A stretch of 7,971 bases of DNA from a bacterium. GTDB lineage: Bacteria > UBA10199 > DSSB01. Position 1 is the stretch's first letter. Every line of letters begins with the position of its first letter. The DNA lies in NCBI GenBank assembly GCA_030426445.1, contig JAUHYS010000089.1:1-7971 (forward strand), in the 5' to 3' direction. Below the pieces are notes generated by a model. The model made no database searches. It saw nothing but the letters and a program-made list of their open reading frames with translations, and was not told the DNA's origin. Positions 1 through 6,463 of the stretch are shown here, one piece after another. The position numbers and the translations under genes are program-made.

Positions 1-866
1 GTCGCTATGGAGTCATTGCTTTTGCCTCCTCGCTGGATCAAGTCGGGCCGATGACCAAAGACGTCCGCGATGCCGCTTTATTATTGCAAGCCATTGCCGG
101 CCATGACCCACTGGACTCTACCAGCGTTCCCAAAGAAGTCCCTAATTATTCTGCATCACTCAAAACCGATATTAAAGGACTTAAAGTCGGTATTCCCAAA
201 GAATATTTTATCGATGGAATGGACGCCGAAGTCAAAAACGCAGTGCAAGCAGCGATCAAAAAATATGAGGAGCTGGGTGCAGAAATCATTGAAGTCAGTC
301 TACCCCATACCGAATACGCAGTCTCGACCTATTATATTTTAGCCCCTGCGGAGGCCAGTAGCAACCTGGCACGCTACGATGGTATCCGCTATGGCTATCG
401 CAGCCCCAGTGCTAAAAACCTACAGGAAACTTTTATCAAGTCGCGCAGTGAGGGCTTTGGCGCAGAAGTCAAACGCCGCATCATGCTCGGAACTTTTGTT
501 TTAAGTGCGGGCTATTACGACGCCTACTATCTTAAAGCGCAACAGGTGCGCACTTTGATTCGTCAAGACTTTGAGAATGCTTTTCAAAAAGTGGATCTCC
601 TCATCACCCCAACAGCTCCCAGTGCCGCTTTTAAACTCGGCGAAAAAACACAAGATCCCGTGCAAATGTATCTCAGTGATATTTTTACCATCAATGTCAA
701 CCTTGCGGGTTTACCCGGCATAAGCCTACCTTGTGGTTTTACTCAAAACGGGCTTCCCATTGGCATGCAACTCATCGCACCGGCCTTTCAAGAGGAAAAA
801 CTACTTCACGCCGCGTACGCTTATGAACAAGCCACAGATTGGCAACAAAGGAGACCTTCATTATGA
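1..866 (+). CDS. gatA: Aspartyl/glutamyl-tRNA amidotransferase subunit A, C-terminal part
   Basis: This is the amidase subunit of GatCAB, which frees ammonia from glutamine and supplies it for converting Glu-tRNA(Gln) or Asp-tRNA(Asn) to the correct amide form in the cytoplasm. The reading frame is open from the window edge (first full codon at 3) and continues into the ATG at 51, so that ATG is internal. About 287 residues are visible; roughly the first 200 of a usual ~485 are missing. The edge begins with RYGVIAFASSLDQVGPMT, the segment just after the amidase signature, so the Ser-cisSer-Lys triad lies outside. Further family hallmarks are DLLITPTAPSAAF, the DIFTINVNLAGLPGISLPCG region with its substrate-binding Asp, and GLPIGMQLIAPAFQEEKLL near the C-terminus. 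The stop TGA (864-866) overlaps the gatB ATG, indicating translational coupling. gatC presumably lies upstream. Confidence 0.97.
   Translation, partial: RYGVIAFASSLDQVGPMTKDVRDAALLLQAIAGHDPLDSTSVPKEVPNYSASLKTDIKGLKVGIPKEYFIDGMDAEVKNAVQAAIKKYEELGAEIIEVSLPHTEYAVSTYYILAPAEASSNLARYDGIRYGYRSPSAKNLQETFIKSRSEGFGAEVKRRIMLGTFVLSAGYYDAYYLKAQQVRTLIRQDFENAFQKVDLLITPTAPSAAFKLGEKTQDPVQMYLSDIFTINVNLAGLPGISLPCGFTQNGLPIGMQLIAPAFQEEKLLHAAYAYEQATDWQQRRPSL
847..853 (+). promoter_or_regulatory. Ribosome binding site of gatB
   Basis: AAAGGAG lies 9 nt before the ATG at 863, inside the last codons of gatA. It decides the gatB start: the in-frame ATG at 839 lies upstream of this site, so it cannot be served by it. 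Confidence 0.8.
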
Positions 867-2299
867 GCACACAATACGAAACCGTCATTGGACTCGAGGT
901 CCATGCTCAGCTCTTAACCAAGAGCAAACTCTTTTCTGCAGCCTCCACCACCTTTGGAAAAGAGCCTAACCATAATACGGATGCCGTCACTTTAGCCTTA
1001 CCTGGAGTCCTTCCTGTTCTCAACCGTGAAGCGGTTTCCATGGCGATTAAAGCCGGATTAGCAACCGGCTGTGAAATTGCACAGACGAGTGTTTTCGCAC
1101 GCAAAAATTACTTTTACCCAGACCTCCCTAAAGGCTATCAAATCAGCCAGTTTGAACTTCCCCTCTGTGAACATGGCCATCTAGATATTAAACTCGATGG
1201 AGTTGAAAAGCGCATTGGTATCACACGCATTCATATGGAAGAAGACGCGGGAAAACTCGTTCATGACCGTGGCGACCCCGAGCACAGCCATGTGGATCTC
1301 AACCGCGCAGGGGTCCCTCTGATCGAAACCGTTTCCGAACCTGATATGCGTTCATCTCAAGAGGCCAGTGCCTACCTTAAAAAGCTGCGTGATATTTTTG
1401 TGTATCTAGGAATTTGCGATGGTAATATGGAGGAAGGTTCTTTTCGCTGTGACGCCAATGTTTCTATCAGACCGGTCGGACAAGAGAAGTTTGGCACACG
1501 CGCCGAGCTCAAAAACATGAATAGCTTCCGCAATGTCGAACGCGCCATCGAATACGAAGTCGAACGCCAAAAGGCCCTGCTGGCGGATGGAAAAGAAGTG
1601 GTGCAAGAAACCCGTCTTTGGAATGCAGACAAAGGCATCACCGAATCCATGCGCTCCAAAGAGGAAGCCAACGACTATCGCTATTTTCCGGATCCGGATT
1701 TGCTTCCTCTTATTGTAGACGACGAATGGATTACAGCGCTTCGGCAGGAAATCCCCGAACTCGCACATGAAATGACCGATCGCTTTGTCAAAGACTATGC
1801 TCTGCCCGAATACGATGCCGAAGTCCTCACTGCAGAAAAAAACATCGCCCAACATTGGGAAGCTACGGCCAAAGCAGCTAAAGTCGAAGCTAAAAAAGTC
1901 AGCAACCTTTATATGACTCATTTGCTCAAGCTCCAAAAGGACATCCCCGAGACCTTTGAACGTATCAGTTCAGAAATCGCCGCAGAAATTCTCAATATGA
2001 CAAAAGAAGCCAAGATTAACTTCAATATGGCTAAAGAAATTCTCGATGAAATTGCAGCCACCGGCAAAGAGATCAAAAAAATTATTGAAGAAAAAGGCTT
2101 TGTACAAGTCTCGGACACTGCCACACTCGAAGCTGCGGTAGACAAGGTCCTGACGGACAACCCTGACAATGTTACCGCTTATCGCAGTGGAAAAGACAAA
2201 CTCTTTGGCTTTTTTGTTGGCCAAACCATGAAAGCTCTAAAGGGTAAAGCCAACCCCCAAATCGTTAATGAGATTTTAAAAAAGAAATTAAAGGGTTAA
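863..2299 (+). CDS. gatB: Aspartyl/glutamyl-tRNA amidotransferase subunit B
   Basis: GatB binds the mischarged tRNA and carries out the ATP-dependent phosphorylation and amidation of its Glu or Asp, using ammonia channelled from GatA. The start is set at 863 (478 aa), not at the in-frame ATG at 839, because AAAGGAG precedes it, it forms ATGA with the gatA stop, and MSTQYETVIGLEVHAQL is the normal family N-terminus. Landmarks from this start are GLEVHAQL (10-17), the signature PDLPKGYQISQF (86-97), the acidic HMEEDAGKL segment (124-132), EEGSFRCDANVSIRP (190-204) and ELKNMNSFRNVERAIEYE (215-232). The catalytic cradle ends around DYRYFPDPDL (271-280). The helical and YqeY-like tail closes with GKDKLFGFFVGQTMKALKGK. 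The length is typical. The Cys pairs that many GatB proteins carry in the SKxF...LPGVLP stretch are absent (residues 21-51), as in zinc-free family members. Confidence 0.98.
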   Translation: MSTQYETVIGLEVHAQLLTKSKLFSAASTTFGKEPNHNTDAVTLALPGVLPVLNREAVSMAIKAGLATGCEIAQTSVFARKNYFYPDLPKGYQISQFELPLCEHGHLDIKLDGVEKRIGITRIHMEEDAGKLVHDRGDPEHSHVDLNRAGVPLIETVSEPDMRSSQEASAYLKKLRDIFVYLGICDGNMEEGSFRCDANVSIRPVGQEKFGTRAELKNMNSFRNVERAIEYEVERQKALLADGKEVVQETRLWNADKGITESMRSKEEANDYRYFPDPDLLPLIVDDEWITALRQEIPELAHEMTDRFVKDYALPEYDAEVLTAEKNIAQHWEATAKAAKVEAKKVSNLYMTHLLKLQKDIPETFERISSEIAAEILNMTKEAKINFNMAKEILDEIAATGKEIKKIIEEKGFVQVSDTATLEAAVDKVLTDNPDNVTAYRSGKDKLFGFFVGQTMKALKGKANPQIVNEILKKKLKG

Positions 2300-2323
2300 A
2301 TTTTTTTACAAAAAGTTATCTAT

Positions 2324-2349
2324 AAAACACTCTAAGTTTAGGAGTTTTT
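2324..2349 (+). promoter_or_regulatory. mtnA ribosome binding site within a possible weak hairpin
   Basis: AGGAG at 2340-2344 sits 6 nt before the mtnA ATG and is a clear ribosome binding site. The same stretch can fold: AAAA (2324-2327) and ACTC (2329-2332) pair with GAGT (2342-2345) and TTTT (2346-2349), with C2328 bulged and a 9-nt loop. This would partly mask the site. The stem is mostly A-T, so the fold is uncertain. It could also act as a poor terminator after gatB. The ribosome binding site itself is the secure part. Confidence 0.45.
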
Positions 2350-2350
2350 C

Positions 2351-3388
2351 ATGAATTTTTTTACCTTACAATGGCAAGATTCCAGCGTGGTCATGATTGA
2401 CCAACGCAAACTCCCTCAAGAAGAAATCTATCTCAGCTTTAAAACTGCAGAACAAGTCGGAGCAGCGATCAAAGACATGGTAGTTCGCGGAGCTCCTGCG
2501 ATCGGAGTGGCCGCGGCTTTTGGCATGGCACTCGCTGCACAAAATTCCACCGCTGAAAATCATGACGCGTTTTTTAAAGAAATGAACGACACTGCAGAAA
2601 TGCTAATCAGTCAAAGACCCACTGCGGTTAATTTAGCTTGGGCGGTTAAAAGAATTCAAAATTTTTATCAAAGCAGTCAAGATCTCCCCCTACTCACTCT
2701 ACAAAATATGATTTTAGAAGAAGCCCTCGCCATCTTTGAAGAAGACTGCAATATGTGCATCGATATGGGAGTGCATGGAGCAGAGTTGATCAAGCTTGGC
2801 AACAGCTACCTCACCCATTGCAATGCTGGAGCTTTAGCTACAGCCGGTCGAGGTACTGCACTTTCGCCTTTCTACGAAGCCAAAGATCAACATAAAAAAT
2901 TTAAAGTGTATTCTTGCGAAACAAGACCTTTTTTACAAGGCTCGCGGCTAACCTGTTGGGAGCTCCTAAAAAACAACATCGATGTCACTTTAATCACTGA
3001 CAATATGGCAGCAAAACTGATGCAGGAAGGAAAAATTCACGGAGTCATTGTTGGCAGCGACCGCATTGTCGCCAATGGAGACGTTGTCAATAAAATCGGC
3101 ACCTACGGGCTTGCCGTATTAGCCAAAGCACATGAAATTCCTTTTTATGTAGTCGCTCCAAGCTCTACTATCGATTTAGAAACTCCAGAAGGCTCTCAGG
3201 TGACCATCGAAGAAAGACCCATTGAGGAAGTCACACAGCTTTTTGGAACACCTAGCGCCCCAACAGACATCAAAGTTTATAACCCTGCTTTTGATGTCAC
3301 ACCTCATCATTTAGTCACTGCCATCGTCACCGAAAAAGGCATTGTTTATCCGCCTTTCTCTGAATCGCTCAAGAAAATTAAAAGTTAA
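2351..3388 (+). CDS. mtnA: S-methyl-5-thioribose-1-phosphate isomerase
   Basis: MtnA converts the aldose 5-methylthioribose-1-phosphate to the ketose 5-methylthioribulose-1-phosphate in methionine salvage, recycling methylthioadenosine left by polyamine or other S-adenosylmethionine-using reactions. The 345 aa match the usual length. Visible family motifs are RGAPAIG (46-52), a substrate phosphate-binding segment; NLAWAVKRI (94-102); THCNAGALATAGRGTALSPF (155-174) with the catalytic Cys157; TRPFLQGSRLT (191-201); and GSDRIVANGDVVNKIGTYG (235-253) with the catalytic Asp237. The C-terminal NPAFDVTPHHLVTAIVTEKG (311-330) is also characteristic. The related eIF2B alpha/beta/delta-like proteins and ribose-1,5-bisphosphate isomerase share the fold, but the Cys/Asp pair and the length favour MtnA. 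It follows gatB by 51 bp on the same strand. No other salvage gene is visible. Its 3' end overlaps the convergent AMMECR1-domain gene by 11 bp. Confidence 0.95.
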   Translation: MNFFTLQWQDSSVVMIDQRKLPQEEIYLSFKTAEQVGAAIKDMVVRGAPAIGVAAAFGMALAAQNSTAENHDAFFKEMNDTAEMLISQRPTAVNLAWAVKRIQNFYQSSQDLPLLTLQNMILEEALAIFEEDCNMCIDMGVHGAELIKLGNSYLTHCNAGALATAGRGTALSPFYEAKDQHKKFKVYSCETRPFLQGSRLTCWELLKNNIDVTLITDNMAAKLMQEGKIHGVIVGSDRIVANGDVVNKIGTYGLAVLAKAHEIPFYVVAPSSTIDLETPEGSQVTIEERPIEEVTQLFGTPSAPTDIKVYNPAFDVTPHHLVTAIVTEKGIVYPPFSESLKKIKS

Positions 3389-4034
3389 AGAGGCTTGAGT
3401 CTAAATTTATACCGACTGATAAACTGGGAAGGCGAAATAATTGATAAGGCCTTTCTACATTAACACCCGCTTTTGTTTTTAACAAGGCCAAGAGATAGCG
3501 TTGCGTTTTGGCTTCACCGGGAAGCACTACAGCTCCTTTTGAACCTTGACGCAAATAGACTGCATCATGTACTGGCGAAAGCTCCGAAATGTTTCTAACA
3601 GGAATGGGGTGTCCGACTGCTGTCATATAGACTTCCATACCCTCTAACTCTGCGACACTGACTCGTCTATGCCAAGGGTCATAGAAAAGAGCGCGGTCCA
3701 CAAAATGAGAAATTTCACCAGCTAAATCTCCTTGTTGTGGGCGAAGAGCTCCCATACAGCCTCTGACTTCCCCTTCCTTTTTTAGAGTGATAAAAATAGG
3801 TAAACTTTGTTTAAAAAAGTTAGAAAGTTGAGGCCGGGGCAAATTATTTTTAGAAAAGGCTTCCTGTATAGACCAATAAACCAGTGCTTTGAGTTCTTTT
3901 TGAATTTTGGGGTCGGTATAAATTTGTTTAAAACTTTGATAAGCATAAACCTGAGCAGAAAAAAACAAGATTGTTAGCAAAGAAAAAAACACAGCCACAA
4001 AAAAAGAAAGGTTTTTATTAAAATTCTCTTTCAT
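3378..4034 (-). CDS. Exported AMMECR1-domain protein (AmmeMemoRadiSam protein A-like)
   Basis: This is a 218-aa protein with an N-terminal export signal followed by an AMMECR1 domain. Residues 8-29 form a hydrophobic segment after the positively charged MKENFNKN, ending in a plausible signal peptidase I site (AQVYA, cleavage after Ala31). The AMMECR1 domain covers about 45-200 and includes LPIFITLKKEGEVRGCMGAL (78-97), the counterpart of the family's conserved RGCIG motif with Cys93. It is followed by the helix LAGEISHFVDRALFYDPWH and by KGAVVLPGEA (166-175). The domain's biochemical activity is not established; in many prokaryotes it is encoded with Memo-like and radical SAM partners, neither of which is visible here. 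A membrane-anchored, uncleaved form is also possible. The gene starts 3 nt after the SpoIID-like stop, with its own ribosome binding site. Family assignment is firm; function is unknown. Confidence 0.88.
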   Translation of the reverse strand: MKENFNKNLSFFVAVFFSLLTILFFSAQVYAYQSFKQIYTDPKIQKELKALVYWSIQEAFSKNNLPRPQLSNFFKQSLPIFITLKKEGEVRGCMGALRPQQGDLAGEISHFVDRALFYDPWHRRVSVAELEGMEVYMTAVGHPIPVRNISELSPVHDAVYLRQGSKGAVVLPGEAKTQRYLLALLKTKAGVNVERPYQLFRLPSLSVGINLDSSLFNF

Positions 4035-4037
4035 GCT

Positions 4038-4970
4038 TTAATTCCTCATTAACTGGGTTCCTGGAAAATAATGATATAAAATTTCTTTAAAGTTTTTTCC
4101 AGCTTGTGCTCGACCGATAGCTCCCCATTGGCACATCCCCACTCCATGACCAAGGCCTTTTCCTTTAAAAACTAACCCCTCTTTTTTTACTTTGATTTCA
4201 AACCAAGCACTTTTAAGCCGACTCCAACTGAGTTTTCTACCTATTTGCAATAAAAAATTTTGTGCAGAAATGTTTAAACTATTTAAGCCTAAAATTTTTA
4301 GTTCAAACCACCTTCCTTGTACTTCGCGGTGAATAGAACCCATTTGTAAAGAGACTGGTTGAGATTGAAAAGAAGAGTGAGGAAAAAAAATATCATTTAA
4401 TTCTGCATAAGAAACCTTGGATTCCCAATGGAAATGAGGAGAAACTTCACAAAAATCTTGATCGTTCACCCCCTGAAGATAAGACAAGGGTCTTCCACCA
4501 AAAACTTTTTGGTTGGGGCTAGTATGACCACCGCAAGTAGAATGATACAATGCCTCTATTGTTTTTCCTTGATAACTTAAAACCAATCCTCGGCTCTGTT
4601 TGATAGCTTCTCTTAATTTAGGGTGAATATATTTTGGTTTTCGATAAACTTGGCAATGCGTCAGGTGACAAAAATCAAATCCCTGCATTTGATGTCGACC
4701 CAATGAGGCCTTCGCAAAACTACGGATCACAACTGCCTGTGCTTTTAGAGCTTCTAGGGGAGATTTGACTGGCATTTCTGAAGCAAGAACTCTTAAAACA
4801 TAGTCTTCTATACCGATTGTCTGAATTTTATTTTCTTTATCTTGTACACGCACGAAAGTTTTCTGTTGATTATTTGCAGGAGAAGCAAGCAAAGAACCAT
4901 TAAAGAAAAAAATAAGTACAAATAAAAAAGCCAAAAAATAAAAGCTAAAATAAAATTTAGAGTGTTTCAT
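4038..4970 (-). CDS. SpoIID/LytB-family protein, probable exported peptidoglycan lytic transglycosylase
   Basis: SpoIID-type enzymes cleave the glycan strands of peptidoglycan, preferring strands already stripped of stem peptides. The 310-aa product has a signal peptide: MKHSK, then a strongly hydrophobic run 7-28 ending at SLLAS near residue 30. The SpoIID domain fills the rest. IEDYVLRVLASEMP (54-67) carries Glu65, which aligns with the catalytic Glu of SpoIID, followed by LEALKAQAVVIRSFA (72-86). Then come a Cys/His cluster CHLTHCQVY (101-109), the diagnostic LYHSTCGGHTSPN (141-153) and FGGRPLSYLQGVND (157-170). GLGHGVGMCQWGAIGRAQAG (272-291) and LYHYFPGTQL (298-307) close the domain. The start is the first possible one, since an in-frame TAA lies three codons upstream; no clear Shine-Dalgarno is seen, but the gene overlaps the preceding one by 14 bp, so coupling is likely. 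Non-sporulating bacteria often carry this family, so a sporulation role is not implied. Confidence 0.93.
   Translation of the reverse strand: MKHSKFYFSFYFLAFLFVLIFFFNGSLLASPANNQQKTFVRVQDKENKIQTIGIEDYVLRVLASEMPVKSPLEALKAQAVVIRSFAKASLGRHQMQGFDFCHLTHCQVYRKPKYIHPKLREAIKQSRGLVLSYQGKTIEALYHSTCGGHTSPNQKVFGGRPLSYLQGVNDQDFCEVSPHFHWESKVSYAELNDIFFPHSSFQSQPVSLQMGSIHREVQGRWFELKILGLNSLNISAQNFLLQIGRKLSWSRLKSAWFEIKVKKEGLVFKGKGLGHGVGMCQWGAIGRAQAGKNFKEILYHYFPGTQLMRN
4043..4047 (-). promoter_or_regulatory. Ribosome binding site of the AMMECR1-domain gene
   Basis: On the minus strand GAGGA lies 8 nt before the ATG at 4034. It sits just upstream of the SpoIID-like stop codon, so it is embedded in the preceding gene and supports both the chosen start and co-translation. 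Confidence 0.7.
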
Positions 4971-5856
4971 ATTTTTTTACGAGCAGAAGGATCTCTTTTG
5001 CCAAATCACTGGCTTGTTGATAGGCACGAGAGCGTTTTAAAAAAATGATCATTAAAAAACGCGGTTCTTTTTCTGGAAAAGCTACAAGTAGCCAGGCATT
5101 TTTTTCATGAAGGCCTTGTGTACCCTGTATGGTTCCAGTTTTTGCTAGGACTTCAAAAGAGACTTCAGCCAAGGCTTCAGCTGTACCTCCTTTTTCGGCA
5201 ACCTGTTTAAGGCCTAAAAAAATTTCTTCATATTCGGGTTGCTGCAATCTGCTGATAAATTCCTGCCAAAAATAGAGCGTCTCTTGTGGAGTCCATTTCA
5301 TTTCCTCAGCTTCTCCCAAAGCCCATTTAAGATCTTTTTGACTCTGTAAAGAAAACTGCAAACTCGGATTTTTTAATGCAGTATAACTATCTAAGTTTTG
5401 TTTCCACTCTAAAAATTCGAGTTTTTCTGCTAAATTTAAAAAATATAAGTTGCAGGAAACTGCAATGGCTTGATGGAGCTGAACTCTTTTATGACCGTGA
5501 TAATTCCAACAAAAAACTTTCCTTCTGTTTTGTAAACGGCCTTGCCCCGTACAATAATAATCAAGCTGTTTATTTTTATGAACAGCGAGTTCTGCGGTTA
5601 ATAATTTAGCGACTGATCCTGGAGAAAAACGCTGATGCAATAAATCTTGGTTGCCGAAGACTTCGATATTTTCTTTTTTTAAGTCTTTCCATAAAACAAC
5701 ACCATCTCGTTTTCTTAATTTTCGTGAAACAAGCTTTCTCAACTCCTGCGAGAAAAGATTGAGTGAGTCATTATGAGCTCTAGGATTTTTTTCAACACTG
5801 GAGCAGGAGAGAATCAAACATAGCAAGACAAGATGAAGAAAAATGGTTTTAAGCAT
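4957..5856 (-). CDS. Small penicillin-binding-protein transpeptidase-domain lipoprotein
   Basis: This is a 299-aa lipoprotein carrying a serine acyl-transferase domain of the penicillin-binding protein/beta-lactamase type. MLKTIFLHLVLLCLILSC ends in a lipobox-like ILSC, with Cys18 as the likely lipidated residue. The three active-site motifs are in order: SVAK (81-84, nucleophile Ser81), SCN (134-136) and KTGT (239-242). Between them are a CxW...HGH stretch (116-122) and ALGEAEEMKWTPQETLYF (179-196), both resembling transpeptidase domains of the PBP2/FtsI type. The N-terminal dimerization domain of those proteins is absent: only about 60 residues separate Cys18 from the SxxK region. A D,D-carboxypeptidase, transpeptidase or beta-lactamase activity cannot be told apart from sequence. 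The start is fixed by an in-frame TAA two codons upstream. No Shine-Dalgarno precedes it. It lies 34 bp after trpG and overlaps the SpoIID-like gene by 14 bp. Confidence 0.88.
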   Translation of the reverse strand: MLKTIFLHLVLLCLILSCSSVEKNPRAHNDSLNLFSQELRKLVSRKLRKRDGVVLWKDLKKENIEVFGNQDLLHQRFSPGSVAKLLTAELAVHKNKQLDYYCTGQGRLQNRRKVFCWNYHGHKRVQLHQAIAVSCNLYFLNLAEKLEFLEWKQNLDSYTALKNPSLQFSLQSQKDLKWALGEAEEMKWTPQETLYFWQEFISRLQQPEYEEIFLGLKQVAEKGGTAEALAEVSFEVLAKTGTIQGTQGLHEKNAWLLVAFPEKEPRFLMIIFLKRSRAYQQASDLAKEILLLVKKYETL

Positions 5857-5890
5857 GGGTTATAAGGGGTTTTTTAAACTGATTTCTGGT

Positions 5891-6463
5891 TTACCTATTA
5901 ACCAAATCGATAAAATTTTTAAGCAGTTTTTTTCCGGCTTCGGTAAGAATAGACTCGGGATGAAATTGTAGCCCCTCTAATAAATATTTTTTATGCCGGA
6001 GACCCATGATTTCATTTTGATCGGTCCAAGCAGTCACAGTTAAGCAGTCTGGCAAACTCTTTTTTTCAACAATTAAAGAGTGGTAACGCGTCGCTATAAA
6101 TGGGTTTTCGATACCTTTAAAAAGCTTCTTCTTATCATGATGAATAGAACTTGTCTTACCATGCAAAATATTTTTTGCCCGAACCACCTTCCCACCAAAA
6201 GCCTGCCCCATCGCTTGATGCCCCAAACAAACGCCTAAAATAGGAAATTTTTTATAAAGCTTTGAAATCAGCTCAAGAGAAATCCCCGCTTCATTGGGAG
6301 TACAGGGCCCTGGAGAAATCACAATGGCAGTGGGGTTCATTTGACTAACCTGGTCAATAGAAATCTCATCATTGCGTTTTACCTGAAGCGAAACTCCCAA
6401 CTCTCCAAAATATTGAACGAGATTATAGGTAAAAGAATCATAATTATCGATGATTAAGAACAT
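5891..6463 (-). CDS. trpG: Anthranilate synthase component II (glutamine amidotransferase)
   Basis: TrpG hydrolyses glutamine and passes ammonia to TrpE for anthranilate formation, the first committed step of tryptophan synthesis. The 190-aa product is a stand-alone class I glutamine amidotransferase domain. It begins MFLIIDNYDSFTYNLVQYFG, has the oxyanion strand motif SPGPCTP (50-56), the nucleophile Cys79 in GVCLGHQ (77-83), HGKTS (101-105), and the His168/Glu170 pair in FHPES (167-171). The ATG lies inside trpE, giving a 10 bp overlap, and is served by a GGAGG ending 10 nt upstream. The same protein type can also serve PabB in folate synthesis (PabA). Coupling to an anthranilate-type TrpE favours trpG, though a dual role cannot be excluded. 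Confidence 0.95.
   Translation of the reverse strand: MFLIIDNYDSFTYNLVQYFGELGVSLQVKRNDEISIDQVSQMNPTAIVISPGPCTPNEAGISLELISKLYKKFPILGVCLGHQAMGQAFGGKVVRAKNILHGKTSSIHHDKKKLFKGIENPFIATRYHSLIVEKKSLPDCLTVTAWTDQNEIMGLRHKKYLLEGLQFHPESILTEAGKKLLKNFIDLVNR

Noticed and set aside
51..53. ATG at 51 as a true start of gatA
   Set aside because: The frame is open to the window edge and the upstream codons encode RYGVIAFASSLDQVGP, which is conserved GatA sequence, so this Met is internal.
839..862. Upstream in-frame ATG at 839 as the gatB start
   Set aside because: It would add eight residues (MATKETFI) absent from the family, lies upstream of the clear AAAGGAG at 847-853, and overlaps gatA further. The ATG at 863 fits on all three counts.
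1406..1936. Minus-strand open frame of 176 codons inside gatB
   Set aside because: It is antisense to highly conserved gatB sequence and its translation looks like a composition-driven shadow with no domain.
2305..2326. Promoter from TTTACA (2305-2310) and TATAAA (2321-2326) ahead of mtnA
   Set aside because: The spacing is only 10 nt, far short of the usual 16-18, and the region is so A+T-rich that such matches are expected by chance.
4038..4970. Evidence for endospore formation
   Set aside because: SpoIID/LytB-domain proteins are widespread in non-sporulating bacteria, and no other sporulation gene is present.
5376..5609. Plus-strand open frame of 77 codons inside the lipoprotein gene
   Set aside because: It lies wholly antisense to a gene with clear active-site motifs, shows no recognisable family and has no ribosome binding site evidence.
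5857..5890. Terminator or hairpin between trpG and the lipoprotein gene
   Set aside because: Only four-base matches such as AAAC/GTTT can pair; there is no stable stem followed by a T-run on the minus strand.
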